Part shown: positions 38,247 through 46,526 of the stretch, in pieces
Layout of the letters: every line of letters begins with the position of its first letter
How positions within the stretch are numbered: the first letter of the stretch is position 1
Made by a program: the position numbers and the translations under genes
The notes under the pieces: generated by a model
Databases searched by the model: none
What the model was told of the DNA's origin: nothing
Seen by the model: only the letters and a program-made list of their open reading frames with translations
Source: JAFDZV01 sp035549015
GTDB lineage: Bacteria; Bacteroidota; Ignavibacteria; OLB7
Length of the DNA: 64,000 nucleotides
Assembly: GCA_035549015.1 (NCBI GenBank)
Contig: DASZRW010000107.1
Location: 62,001 to 126,000, forward strand
Direction: 5' to 3'

Positions 38247-38351
38247 TGTGGATAAGTATTGGAAGGTCCCCCGGCGCGCGGCCCGCAAACGCGCACGCCA
38301 CGGGCCTGACAGGCTGGCATGCACACTCCGGTATGCTTATTTGGCGGCCCT

Positions 38352-39119
38352 TCATTTCCCCTTCTGCTGATATTTGCGACGCGAGGCCACGCGCATGTCG
38401 CGCAGGATGAACGTAACCACACCCCAGACCATTGCAACGGTCGCTGGTGTAAGTGGCATACCGCTGGACGAGCCTTCGGACGAAACGAGAACCAACCCGC
38501 CAGCCCGCCCCACTATGCGCTTTGCAGACAGCCCGCCATCTTGATGAACCACCACCACTGCGCCGTCCTCCAGAGGTGAAGACCTGTCCACGATCAGCGT
38601 ATCGCCCGCGGAAATGCCGAATCGGACAAGTGGTCCTTTGCTGACAACTACACAAATCGTGTGGTCCGGCTCGGGCACGAGATCTCCCATTGTGAACTGC
38701 TCTGCAGTGCGCTGCGGGTTTGGTTGTGATGTTGCCTGAGACCGCTTTGAACGGAATAGTGCGATGGGCCTTTCGGAACTTTCGGAACGTTTCGGAACCG
38801 GCTTTTTGGGGTTTGGGAACCCTTGATCGGAAGCGCTCTCTTGTGGGTTTCGGAACTCTCCGCCAACACGCTTCTGTAACTCTCTCCCAGCTTCGTTATC
38901 AGCGTACATTCCCCCTAGTCCGTACATAATCCAGGCAGGGTTCCCACCAACAGCTTCAATCCGATCCAGCAGTTTCGGACCAGGACGCTGCTCTCCATCC
39001 AGATACTTGTAGATGCTGGATCTATCCCATCCAAGTGCTACTGAGAATCGTCCAGCGCGGCCGTCAAACGCAGCCTCCATGAATTGGACGAGGCGCTTGG
39101 TAATCTGATCTATCTCCAT
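38352..39119 (-). CDS. Prophage repressor, S24-like domain with the catalytic Ser replaced
   Basis: 255 residues. N-terminal HTH at about 10-65 (SVALGWDRSSIYKYLDG), a charged linker, and a LexA/UmuD-like C-terminal domain (FGISAGDTLIVDRS ... DGAVVVVHQDGGLSAKRI). Lys200 matches the S24 catalytic lysine. The residue 37 positions earlier, where LexA and UmuD have serine, is Pro163, so self-cleavage should not be possible. The ATG at 39119 (MEIDQITK) is used; a TTG at 39140 is possible. It keeps the lytic genes silent and probably binds the inverted sites at 39140-39190. Confidence 0.85.
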   Translation of the reverse strand: MEIDQITKRLVQFMEAAFDGRAGRFSVALGWDRSSIYKYLDGEQRPGPKLLDRIEAVGGNPAWIMYGLGGMYADNEAGRELQKRVGGEFRNPQESASDQGFPNPKKPVPKRSESSERPIALFRSKRSQATSQPNPQRTAEQFTMGDLVPEPDHTICVVVSKGPLVRFGISAGDTLIVDRSSPLEDGAVVVVHQDGGLSAKRIVGRAGGLVLVSSEGSSSGMPLTPATVAMVWGVVTFILRDMRVASRRKYQQKGK

Positions 39120-39165
39120 GTCCGGATTCCGTGAACTCAATGCTGGCTAATCGCCCACTTTCTTC

Positions 39166-39195
39166 TTGACTGTGGGTAGTTAGCCAGCATATATT
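39166..39195 (+). promoter_or_regulatory. Predicted early (rightward) promoter
   Basis: TTGACT at 39166-39171 and TATATT at 39190-39195 with an 18-base spacer, 47 bases before the Ner-like start. It would drive the HTH protein, transposase and early operon. Confidence 0.6.
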
Positions 39196-39216
39196 TGCCT
39201 TGCGTTTGGTTGGCAA
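39188..39216 (-). promoter_or_regulatory. Predicted repressor (leftward) promoter
   Basis: On the minus strand TTGCCA (39216-39211) and TATATG (39193-39188) are 17 bases apart. The -10 box overlaps that of the rightward promoter, so only one can be used at a time. Confidence 0.5.
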
Positions 39217-39241
39217 GATACTGGCTAAACATACAATATCA

Positions 39242-39454
39242 ATGTCACGGAACTCTGCTCAAAAGCCCAAGATTGATCTGCGCCGGAACCCGGCACGAGG
39301 CATCCTGACCGAGATTGCGCACGAGCTAGGTATACACCGCAACTCGGCACATCTCGCTCTGAAGCGCCGCAATCCGAAGATCTGTAAGCTATTCCTAGAA
39401 CGATATAGGGAGGCAGTACGCATCCAGCAGGAGGTGGACGATGTTCTCGGATAG
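39242..39454 (+). CDS. Small HTH protein in the Ner position
   Basis: 70 residues from the ATG at 39242. A helix-turn-helix-like core (LTEIAHELGIHRNSAHLALKRRN) is flanked by basic residues. In Mu, Ner lies here and turns down the early and repressor promoters. Similarity to Ner is by position and fold type rather than by clear sequence. Its last codons overlap the transposase start by 14 bases. Confidence 0.65.
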   Translation: MSRNSAQKPKIDLRRNPARGILTEIAHELGIHRNSAHLALKRRNPKICKLFLERYREAVRIQQEVDDVLG

Positions 39455-41342
39455 AGTCACCGCCGAACAATTGACCGTGATGCTGGAACCACACATCGGC
39501 CGTCGCCTCTCTGAGCGAGCGATACACAAGCGCAAGGGTATAGAGAGGTTTGTGCTGGACTTGATTTCGACATCTGTCGGTGGCCGTCCGGCGAAGCTCT
39601 ACAGCGTCGAGGCCGTGAAGCTCTGGCTTGGTTCGCAGTCCGTCGAGACGACGGAATCCGCACCAGCGAAGCCGAAGCGTTCCCGGCGATCCGATTGCTC
39701 TCAGCCGCGCAAGTGCACGCCCGAGGAATGGTTGACGATCGTCACACGCGTCAAGGGCATCTACCTCTCGAATGCGCAGGCGAACTTGCGTTTGGCCTGC
39801 GAGGAAGCTGTGTGGCAGTTGACCGATGAGGGGATGGTGATCAAGCTGAACGTGTATAGACGCCTCTTCAACAAGAATCGCGACAAGCACACCGGGCTCT
39901 ATCTCTCCGAGTTCTGGCGCGACAACTGGCGCGCGCTGCATACGGAGCGGTGGTACAAGCTACGGCATCGCCACAACCAGCACACGAACAGCTTGGATCG
40001 GTTCGCGTTCTTCGAGAATGCGGGCTGGGCGGGCGGGCCAACCGACGATCGGCCCGGCTTCGGCGCCGGCCGCGTGTGGGTGATCGACGGCCGTTCGTCC
40101 GACGCCTGGGCGCGTACGTCGGACTCACGTGATCCGCGATCAATGAAGCTGCCGAACGCGCTGTATATCCGTTGCGGATTGACTGGATATCCGTTGTGGA
40201 TCGAGCCGATCGAGAACGAGAGCGCTGATGCCGTGAAGACGGCGTTGCTGAAGTGCATGATGTACTGGCGCCGCACGCCGGACATCGCCGTCGCAACCGA
40301 TGGCGGCATTGCGATGACGGCCGAAGACACAACGGCGCTCCTCAGCCTGTTGCTTCCCGACGAGGCATGGGACCGCGCGATCGCGTTCCCCGACTTCTTC
40401 GGTCACAAGCGCCCCTCGCCTGTGATGCTCAACGCACCGTACATGCCCAACTCAATGTTCAAGGGCATGCTCGAACGAGGCAATAAGGAGATCAAGGACG
40501 AGCACGATGCGACACGCCACCCCTCGTCGTACCAGGGCGGCAACCGATCCGAAGCCGTGCAGATCCGCGTGACGAATCAGCCGGTTGTTTCGGCCGACGC
40601 ACCGCTCCTCGAAAGCTACTTCGATCGGATGATGGAGTGGGTACGTACGACGTACATACACCGCGAGCGCCCGAAGAGCGAACTGGCGCATGTGGAGCGC
40701 TACGGACTGCCGCCGACGTACGAGGCGGCGTTCACGTACTACGGCGGCCACACGGAGGCAGAGGAACTACCCCGTGATGAACGGCTCGCGATGATCCTCT
40801 ACTGGTTCACGCTGCGCATGCCGGATCGCCAGGCGGTGGGCCGTGCGAAGGGCGCTGGTGTGACGTTGACACGCAAGATCGGCGGCGAGGCGTGGCCGGT
40901 GGTTTGCAGCGGCATCACCTTCCGACATCAGGGAGAAAAGATGTGTGTAGTGCCGATCCCCGGCGATCCGGTGCATGCCGTTGTGCTACACCTGTTGAAC
41001 GGTGACGAGCGGAAACCGCAATACGTCGGCATCGGCATACGCACGCGCATCTCGGACCCCACGCAGATCGGATACCAACGGGCAGCCACCACCGCGAACC
41101 GCAAGCGGTACCTCGCAGAGATTCAGGCGGAGATCAAGGCCACGCCGAAGGTGCGCTTTGAGAACCACCCGCACACGCCCATCGGCGACGACCGCGAGGT
41201 ACCAACATGGCTCGACGCGCAGGCGGCGAACGACACCCCACAACTACCGGAACACATTAGTGCTCTTCCGGCCGATGACGAGCCGATGGAGATCAGCGAC
41301 GATGTATACAAGCTGTTGCGGCGAACCAACTCGCTGCATTAA
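39441..41342 (+). CDS. MuA-type DDE transposase
   Basis: 633 residues. N-terminal DNA-binding region (about 1-200) then an rve/DDE catalytic core: Asp216 in VWVIDGRSS, Asp287 in VATDGGIAM, and Glu345 or Glu350 in the GMLERGNKEIKDE segment; spacings are close to those of MuA. A C-terminal beta-barrel and basic tail follow (Mu_transpos_C-like). It would catalyse integration and replicative transposition of the phage at the ends near 38162 and beyond the window. No MuB/TnsC-like ATPase follows it. Confidence 0.92.
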   Translation: MFSDRVTAEQLTVMLEPHIGRRLSERAIHKRKGIERFVLDLISTSVGGRPAKLYSVEAVKLWLGSQSVETTESAPAKPKRSRRSDCSQPRKCTPEEWLTIVTRVKGIYLSNAQANLRLACEEAVWQLTDEGMVIKLNVYRRLFNKNRDKHTGLYLSEFWRDNWRALHTERWYKLRHRHNQHTNSLDRFAFFENAGWAGGPTDDRPGFGAGRVWVIDGRSSDAWARTSDSRDPRSMKLPNALYIRCGLTGYPLWIEPIENESADAVKTALLKCMMYWRRTPDIAVATDGGIAMTAEDTTALLSLLLPDEAWDRAIAFPDFFGHKRPSPVMLNAPYMPNSMFKGMLERGNKEIKDEHDATRHPSSYQGGNRSEAVQIRVTNQPVVSADAPLLESYFDRMMEWVRTTYIHRERPKSELAHVERYGLPPTYEAAFTYYGGHTEAEELPRDERLAMILYWFTLRMPDRQAVGRAKGAGVTLTRKIGGEAWPVVCSGITFRHQGEKMCVVPIPGDPVHAVVLHLLNGDERKPQYVGIGIRTRISDPTQIGYQRAATTANRKRYLAEIQAEIKATPKVRFENHPHTPIGDDREVPTWLDAQAANDTPQLPEHISALPADDEPMEISDDVYKLLRRTNSLH

Positions 41343-41359
41343 CCAAACAGGAGACCAAC

Positions 41360-41776
41360 ATGTCCACACTCGGCATTACAAAGGGCGGCAAATTTGAAAC
41401 GCCGGCCGCCGTCGACGTTCACGACGAACTGAACGTGTCAGAGAAACTGTACACGCTGTTGAGCGAGAAGGACCGCGCCTATATCCAGCGTGAGGGGAAC
41501 GACGTCTCGGTGCTCGCCTCGCTGGAGACGCAACTGGAAAGCGAAATCAAGGCGCTGCTGGGGGAAGTGGCGGAAGACCCGCGCATGAAGGAGATCAGAG
41601 AGAAGAAGGCACAACTGCGGCAGGCGCGGACGTTACGCGAGTCGAAGACGACGAAGGTTCTCGGCGTTGTGGAGAGCGCACTGCAGGGTACCAAGAAGGG
41701 AATGTCGCTCGCGGGAAAGATGCATGAACTGATCACGTTGCCGGCGCCGAAGACGCTGAAGGCAGGGAACTCATGA
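41360..41776 (+). CDS. Early phage protein, coiled-coil, unknown function
   Basis: 138 residues, CAGGAG ribosome binding site before the ATG. Mostly helical and charged (LETQLESEIKALL, EIREKKAQLRQARTLRE), likely a coiled coil. It takes the place where Mu has the B gene but has no Walker motifs. A nuclease-inhibitor (Gam-like) or accessory role is possible from position only. Confidence 0.65.
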   Translation: MSTLGITKGGKFETPAAVDVHDELNVSEKLYTLLSEKDRAYIQREGNDVSVLASLETQLESEIKALLGEVAEDPRMKEIREKKAQLRQARTLRESKTTKVLGVVESALQGTKKGMSLAGKMHELITLPAPKTLKAGNS

Positions 41777-42018
41777 ATGGACACCGCGTCCCTGCTGAGT
41801 GCCATCAGGACCGCCAGACAGACGATTGCAACCCGCGTCTGGCGGCCCCTGAACGGCGGCACGGCTCTATAGAGTTGGTTGAAGTTATCGAACCTCCACG
41901 TCCCGGCAAACTCGTGCGCGGCATCGCCTACGGCCTTGCGTTCACGGCCATCGCGGCGCTCTACATCGCGTTCGTCTGGCTTGCCCTGCACGCCATCATC
42001 TGCCGAGGAGGTGTGTGA
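41773..42018 (+). CDS. Small phage membrane protein
   Basis: 81 residues starting four bases before the end of the previous gene (ATGA overlap). One hydrophobic segment near the C-terminus (IAYGLAFTAIAALYIAFVWLA) and a basic, polar N-terminus. Function unknown. Confidence 0.55.
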   Translation: MNGHRVPAECHQDRQTDDCNPRLAAPERRHGSIELVEVIEPPRPGKLVRGIAYGLAFTAIAALYIAFVWLALHAIICRGGV

Positions 42019-42233
42019 TGGAGATGATAGAAGTCAATTACCTGTACAGGGACCTAAATGGTATATCCCATTCAATCATCGACAAAGTACCGAGTACAGA
42101 TCTCGAGACGCTCTACTGGACGGCGTGGCTGCACCTGACAACTCGTCCAAGCTTTCTGCTTGAACGCATCGTAGTTGTAGCAACCGGCGACATCGTCTTC
42201 AATTGGCAGGAGGTGCCCCATGCGAATGAGTGA
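42018..42233 (+). CDS. Small early phage protein, unknown
   Basis: 71 residues. The ATG at 42018 is preferred over a GTG at 42015 because GAGGAGG at 42006-42012 is at the right distance. Overlaps the next gene. No domain recognised. Confidence 0.6.
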   Translation: MEMIEVNYLYRDLNGISHSIIDKVPSTDLETLYWTAWLHLTTRPSFLLERIVVVATGDIVFNWQEVPHANE

Positions 42234-42900
42234 GTCATGGCAGCACAAGCGGATCGGCTTCCTCTGCGCAAAGCTCGGGATGACCGAAGAAGGTAAGGAA
42301 GCACTCCGAGAGGAGCTCGGTGTGAAGAGCTTCACGGAGCTCGCCTATCACAAGGCGCGGCAGGTCATTGCGTCGCTCGAGGACCGAGCCGTCGCGGCCG
42401 GCAAGTGGACCAGGCGGCAGCCGCCGCCGAAGCAAGAGGAGACTGGTTTCATCAAGGATGGCACACGCAGCACGCTGACCTACTACGTGATCGCATGCGC
42501 CATCCACTACTGCGAGTTCGTCCCCTATCACACCGATGGCGGCATGCTGATGGACCCGGATGAGGTTCGCGCGTACGTACTCAGGAAGTTCCAGGAGGGA
42601 CGGATCTCGACCACGCCAACCCGCGCACGCAACCTGATCCCAACGCCGATCCTGAAACATCTATACGCAAGCTGGATCAATCCGACCTGCAACAAGATGC
42701 TGATGGATGCCGGCTTCCGGACAGAGATCAAGCGCATGGAGTTCTGCTACTTCGATCAACTACGGCAGGTCGAGGCGCAGCACCTGATCGATCGGTTCCG
42801 GTTCATGTACCACGAGATCGAGAAACAGGACGCGGGCACCAACTACGACACGGTTCCACCGGAACTCTTGCACGGGAGGCAGCAATGGCAGGACAACTAA
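42220..42900 (+). CDS. GemA-like (Mu gp16/DUF1018) early regulator
   Basis: 226 residues, AGGAGG six bases before the ATG. The first 65 residues (RIGFLCAKLGMTEEGKEAL, then ELAYHKARQVIASLE) resemble the GemA/gp16 family of Mu-like phages, which modulates host gene expression early in infection. The rest (about 75-226) is unrecognised and rich in aromatic and charged residues. The assignment rests on motif wording and position. Confidence 0.5.
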   Translation: MRMSESWQHKRIGFLCAKLGMTEEGKEALREELGVKSFTELAYHKARQVIASLEDRAVAAGKWTRRQPPPKQEETGFIKDGTRSTLTYYVIACAIHYCEFVPYHTDGGMLMDPDEVRAYVLRKFQEGRISTTPTRARNLIPTPILKHLYASWINPTCNKMLMDAGFRTEIKRMEFCYFDQLRQVEAQHLIDRFRFMYHEIEKQDAGTNYDTVPPELLHGRQQWQDN

Positions 42901-43298
42901 CCAGTAGAATACTGGTCGAGGTTGCAGATGAACGGTTACGGCAGGATGCGACGTGGGGTGAACAGAATCATCCGATGCTCGATCAAACGCTATTGCATCG
43001 CGAGGGAGGTTGTACACCGCAGCGGATGGTCGAAGACTACGAGATGCCATCGGCCGGGTGGATGAAGTTCACTGTGCAAACACTGGCCAAAAGAGGCGAG
43101 TTGACATACATGCACATCCTGCTCGAAGAGGTGTGCGAGGCGATCGAGTGCCTCGACGACGAATGCGCGATGCGCGCTGAGCTGGTGCAGGTTGCCGCGG
43201 TCGCGGTTGCGATGGTCGAATGCATCGATCGGAAGTTCGGTACCGCCCCCCCCACACACACATCCTGCCGAACCAGATCCCATTGTTTCAGGAGGTGA
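42885..43298 (+). CDS. MazG-like nucleotide pyrophosphohydrolase-like phage protein
   Basis: 137 residues; starts inside the end of the GemA-like gene with GGGAGG upstream. The pattern VADERLRQDATWGEQNHP, then LLEEVCEAIEC and ELVQVAAVAVAMVECIDR, matches the helical MazG-like proteins of phages (ExxE motif in EEVCEAIE). These hydrolyse NTPs or (p)ppGpp to favour phage growth. The last 20 residues are Cys/Arg-rich and less typical. Confidence 0.65.
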   Translation: MAGQLTSRILVEVADERLRQDATWGEQNHPMLDQTLLHREGGCTPQRMVEDYEMPSAGWMKFTVQTLAKRGELTYMHILLEEVCEAIECLDDECAMRAELVQVAAVAVAMVECIDRKFGTAPPTHTSCRTRSHCFRR

Positions 43299-43301
43299 AG
43301 C

Positions 43302-43523
43302 ATGACAGCTAACCAGCAGAAGCAGCTCGCCGCCGCGCGCCGCATTGAGGACGCTATCCGTCGCTTACGGGCGCTTATGGTTGCCGCTCATGAGGTAGGA
43401 GTCGAATGCACAATGTACATCCACAATGATTGTGACATTGATTTCTATTGGCGCGCCGACCAGGATAATCCAGGCACCGTGGCAACGATGCGCGCGGAGT
43501 TCGCGCGGGAGGTGCACCCATGA
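43302..43523 (+). CDS. Small early phage protein, unknown
   Basis: 73 residues, CAGGAGG before the ATG, four-base overlap with the next gene. Helical N-terminus (KQLAAARRIEDAIRRLRAL). No known domain. Confidence 0.6.
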   Translation: MTANQQKQLAAARRIEDAIRRLRALMVAAHEVGVECTMYIHNDCDIDFYWRADQDNPGTVATMRAEFAREVHP

Positions 43524-43786
43524 CAGTACAAGAGGTGCGTGAAAAGCTGGCCTACCTCAGCGGGAATGAGAAGGTGGTGCGAGTGAATGTAGATGGATCG
43601 TTCGAGCCTGTCAGGGTTGATGTCATCAAGGCTGGCGATGGAGCGCAGTTTATTCTGGTTACCTCGGATGTGGGAGTGGACGAGGGACACTGCCCAAAGA
43701 GAGATGACGAGATACACTGCGATTGTTGGTGGGATGGTGGCAAACCATGTTGCGCCTGCGGTCACAATGGAGGCGCCGATGAGTAA
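43520..43786 (+). CDS. Small early phage protein with Cys-rich end
   Basis: 88 residues, GGGAGG ribosome binding site. The body is a beta-rich module often seen in phage early regions (SGNEKVVRVNVDGS), and the end has six Cys/His in CPKRDDEIHCDCWWDGG and CCACGH, a possible metal site. Function unknown. Confidence 0.6.
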   Translation: MTVQEVREKLAYLSGNEKVVRVNVDGSFEPVRVDVIKAGDGAQFILVTSDVGVDEGHCPKRDDEIHCDCWWDGGKPCCACGHNGGADE

Positions 43787-44045
43787 CATCGAGGAGTATC
43801 CACCAACCGGCTTTGGCAAGCGGGACACATACGCACGCGGCGAGATCCGTACGATGATCCGCAGCAGCGGCGAGCAATGCCGGTCGATGAGTGACCGGCT
43901 GAGCATGAAGTTGGACGGCACCGATCCCGAGACACGGTCACTCCTGGAACGTGCAATCCGGCTGTTGAACGAAGCCCATAACAAATTGAGCAGAATCGCC
44001 AAGGGCGAGCAACCCGCGGCGCCAACACCAGGAGCGGCGCCATGA
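43779..44045 (+). CDS. Small helical early phage protein
   Basis: 88 residues, overlapping both neighbours by a few bases (operon-style coupling). Mostly charged helix (LLERAIRLLNEAHNKLSRI) with a Pro/Ala tail. Unknown. Confidence 0.6.
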   Translation: MSNIEEYPPTGFGKRDTYARGEIRTMIRSSGEQCRSMSDRLSMKLDGTDPETRSLLERAIRLLNEAHNKLSRIAKGEQPAAPTPGAAP

Positions 44046-44371
44046 TACCGATGCGTACTCAGCACGCCGTTGACCGTATCATCGACATCATCTGCGAGGA
44101 CTATGGTTGCGACCGTGACATGATGCTGCGCTCGCGTCAATCGGATTATGTACTGCTACGTGCGCTGACCGTGGCGGTTGTCCGCAAGCGGCTGTGGTAT
44201 CTGACGAAGAACAGTATCAGCGAGGCGTTTGGACACGCGCGCGCCAGCGGGTGGGGACTCCAGACGCTCGAAGTGATCGAGGCCAGGCTCGCAGTGGAGC
44301 CCGGCCTCCGCCAGGAGCTTACCCGGCTCCTGGCACTCATCCCTGACGAAAACTCCCCAATCAATCAGTGA
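44042..44371 (+). CDS. DnaA domain IV-like DNA-binding protein
   Basis: 109 residues with ATGA overlap to the gene before. The sequence HAVDRIIDIICEDYGCDRDM, then LRSRQSDYVLLRALTVAVVR and ISEAFGHARASG, follows the helix layout of the DnaA C-terminal origin-binding domain (basic-loop and helix-turn-helix regions). The usual GGRDHTTV signature is replaced by GHARASGW, so specificity must differ. It could bind the phage ends or regulate replication by competing for host DnaA sites. Confidence 0.55.
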   Translation: MIPMRTQHAVDRIIDIICEDYGCDRDMMLRSRQSDYVLLRALTVAVVRKRLWYLTKNSISEAFGHARASGWGLQTLEVIEARLAVEPGLRQELTRLLALIPDENSPINQ

Positions 44372-44374
44372 ACC

Positions 44375-45385
44375 ATGACTAAACGTACCATCGTTGAGAT
44401 CCCTATCTCCGAGCTCATAGAGCACCCCAAGCAGGAGGAGTTCTTTGGAGATGTTGCAGTCACAGACCAGTTCCGGAACAGCATCCGCGACCACGGAGTG
44501 CAGATCCCCGTGCTCGTAACGGAGAAGCTGTACGATGGCAAGCGCCGGATCATCTCCGGCCGGAAGCGCACGCTGGTGTCGGACGAGCTTGGCCGGAGCA
44601 CCGTCCCGTGTGAGATCAGAGCGTTCAAGGACGAGGCCGAGGAGGAGCTGATTTTGCTCGTGGCAAACGTCTCGAACGAGATGACGCAGAAGCAACGGCG
44701 ACGCCTCGTGGAGAAGCTTCTGGGCATGTCCGACAGTGAGCTAGATTCCACTTTAAGGAAATCCGGCAATAGCCAATCCGGACAGGGAGTTACGGGCGAT
44801 GAAAATGACTCCCCCTCCGCGGAGGGGCGAGCCTCCAAGAAGTCGGGCCGCGTGCAGAAAATTGCCCGTCTGACCGGGCAGTCCGAGGCGCAGGTGGAGC
44901 GGCAGTTGAGCCTGCTCGACACCAAGAAGTGGGATGTGTTCTACGGGGAGTTGACGGACTTGGGAGCGGATGATCTGATCCTCTGCCGGGCACGCGAGGC
45001 TCGTGCCGATCTGGTTCGGCGATTCGATCGGGGCGAGATCGCGGCGCGATCCCTGACCGAGGAAGTCGCCGCCTCGCAGCGGGCCGCACGTGAATCCTGC
45101 CCCAAGTTCAAGAAGCCTGCGACGAAGAAGCCGTCCCCGGCAAAGGAGCGGGCAAGTGCACAACCATTGTCCCGGATAGCTACCAAAAAGGAGGCCGATA
45201 CGTACGAGGCCGAAGTCGACGTGGTGAACGCATATGGTGAGACGGTGAAGGGCGGATGGATTCACACAGGGGGCCGGTCACAGCCGGCGATCCAGATCGC
45301 CAGGGGCGGCGGCGCCGACGGCATATGCGTGGTGACGTTCGGATGGGAGGAGCTCGCCGGGTACGCTAAGAAGTTTATCGGATAG
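44375..45385 (+). CDS. ParB-like nuclease/DNA-binding domain protein
   Basis: 336 residues. ParB/Srx-like N-terminal domain (about 1-100) with IPISELIEHP, NSIRDHGVQIPVLV and IISGRKR, the last being the CTP/substrate-binding box. A middle helical region with a helix-turn-helix-like part (VQKIARLTGQSEAQVERQL) and a basic linker precede a C-terminal beta-rich domain. In Mu-like phages, ParB-like proteins occur in early regions and may act in DNA modification or replication control. The role here is not established. Confidence 0.78.
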   Translation: MTKRTIVEIPISELIEHPKQEEFFGDVAVTDQFRNSIRDHGVQIPVLVTEKLYDGKRRIISGRKRTLVSDELGRSTVPCEIRAFKDEAEEELILLVANVSNEMTQKQRRRLVEKLLGMSDSELDSTLRKSGNSQSGQGVTGDENDSPSAEGRASKKSGRVQKIARLTGQSEAQVERQLSLLDTKKWDVFYGELTDLGADDLILCRAREARADLVRRFDRGEIAARSLTEEVAASQRAARESCPKFKKPATKKPSPAKERASAQPLSRIATKKEADTYEAEVDVVNAYGETVKGGWIHTGGRSQPAIQIARGGGADGICVVTFGWEELAGYAKKFIG

Positions 45386-45433
45386 TATTACTTTCCGGAG
45401 TGGCGTAGCACACACATTCTATCCCCACTCAGT

Positions 45434-45640
45434 ATGTTGAAACCACAGTACTCCGGAGACAGACTCTATCGGACGGCGTGCGCTGCACTCGCCGCCAGTG
45501 AGTCAGCGCGCGCGTATCTCGAACGAGAGAACGACCCACGCGCACAACGTATCGCAATTGGCCTGCATCAATCGATGCAGGATCTGATGCAGGAAATTGA
45601 GAAGGCAGACGGCGAGCCTTCCGGACGAATGGACACATAA
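45434..45640 (+). CDS. Small phage protein, unknown
   Basis: 68 residues, helical and charged, with no domain recognised. A terminator follows immediately, which marks the end of the early operon. Confidence 0.5.
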   Translation: MLKPQYSGDRLYRTACAALAASESARAYLERENDPRAQRIAIGLHQSMQDLMQEIEKADGEPSGRMDT

Positions 45641-45650
45641 CCACAACAAC

Positions 45651-45670
45651 GGGGCCGCCAACGCGGCCCC
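45651..45670 (+). terminator. Terminator at end of early operon
   Basis: GGGGCCGC (45651-45658), loop CAAC, GCGGCCCC (45663-45670), then T-rich TCATTCATTCT. Confidence 0.75.
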
Positions 45671-45692
45671 TCATTCATTCTACCCCACTCAT

Positions 45693-46403
45693 ATGCGAAC
45701 GTTATTACTCTTCATCTGTCTGCTGGTAACAGCGGCATCGCTCTTCGCGCAGCAGCAGCCTACTCTGTCATTCAAGGGAATACGTGTCGGGATGACCGTG
45801 GCTGAATTACGCACGTGGCTTGCAGAATCGAACTTTGAACCGCTACGAGAGAACCTCGACACTGCACGCAACGTAATACTACGCCCACAGGCGCAGGATA
45901 CGGTCGCAGGCCGATCCATCGGATCTGCGACGTCGTGCATCTACCTGAACTCTGTTCACGTTGGACTATATCATGGAACCGTCTACGCTATCTACGCGAC
46001 GTTGACAGATATCAACGGCAACTCTGAGTCCCGTATCAAGGATGATGTGGATATCCTGGTGGCAGCTCTGACGGATCGGTATGGTGCCTCCCGCTCTCAC
46101 CACACGGTGACTCAGCGCGCGATCGACTCTGCCCACTACAAACGCCACTACTACCCACACTTCGCTGAGTGGAAATGGTTCACAACGCAGCAACGGAAGC
46201 GAATCACCACGCACAGCATTGATGTGTATCTCACCTACAGCGAGTCAGCAGACCGCTTCACGATATGGGTAAGTATGACCGATGACGTGGCGTTGAAGCG
46301 CGCAGCGGATGAGGAGCTACAGGAGTCGGATCGCGAAGAGCAGCAGCGTCAGAAGCAACGCGATTATGACCGTGCGCACCCGAAGATGCAGACGAAGTTC
46401 TAG
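45693..46403 (+). CDS. Secreted protein carried by the prophage (possible lysogenic cargo)
   Basis: 236 residues with a clear signal peptide (LLLFICLLVTAASLFA) and a mature alpha/beta domain. The KGIRVGMTVAELRTWLAE segment resembles small periplasmic proteins with a 'GM(T/S)..E' motif. The tail is Gln/Arg-rich. It stands between a terminator and the activator hairpin, apart from the early operon, so it could be expressed in the lysogen. Unknown function. Confidence 0.6.
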   Translation: MRTLLLFICLLVTAASLFAQQQPTLSFKGIRVGMTVAELRTWLAESNFEPLRENLDTARNVILRPQAQDTVAGRSIGSATSCIYLNSVHVGLYHGTVYAIYATLTDINGNSESRIKDDVDILVAALTDRYGASRSHHTVTQRAIDSAHYKRHYYPHFAEWKWFTTQQRKRITTHSIDVYLTYSESADRFTIWVSMTDDVALKRAADEELQESDREEQQRQKQRDYDRAHPKMQTKF

Positions 46404-46469
46404 CATCAACATATATTTGCACAACCGTGTTTGTGCGCCGGCCGTTGTATTGTGCGGTGCCGGTACTGA

Positions 46470-46524
46470 GTGCTCCCGGAGATGCCGGGATGATGATTGC
46501 GGCACGGAAATCATCCGGGAGCAC
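46470..46524 (+). promoter_or_regulatory. Long stem-loop just upstream of the zinc-finger gene
   Basis: GTGCTCCCGG (46470-46479) pairs perfectly with CCGGGAGCAC (46515-46524). Inside, GATGATT (46492-46498) can pair with AATCATC (46509-46515). It ends three bases before the ATG at 46527, so it could hide the ribosome binding site or be a protein-binding dyad. Confidence 0.5.
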
Positions 46525-46526
46525 AC

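Larger units (their letters stand above)
39140..39229. promoter_or_regulatory. Repressor operator sites between divergent early promoters
   Basis: ATGCTGGCTAA (39140-39150) and its exact inverse TTAGCCAGCAT (39180-39190) form an 11-bp inverted repeat with 29 bases between. A third half-match, TACTGGCTAAA, is at 39219-39229. The middle copy overlaps the -10 boxes of both promoters. Confidence 0.7.

Noticed and set aside
41360..41776. MuB homolog
   Set aside because: No Walker A or B motif, and 138 residues is too short for the 300-residue ATPase.
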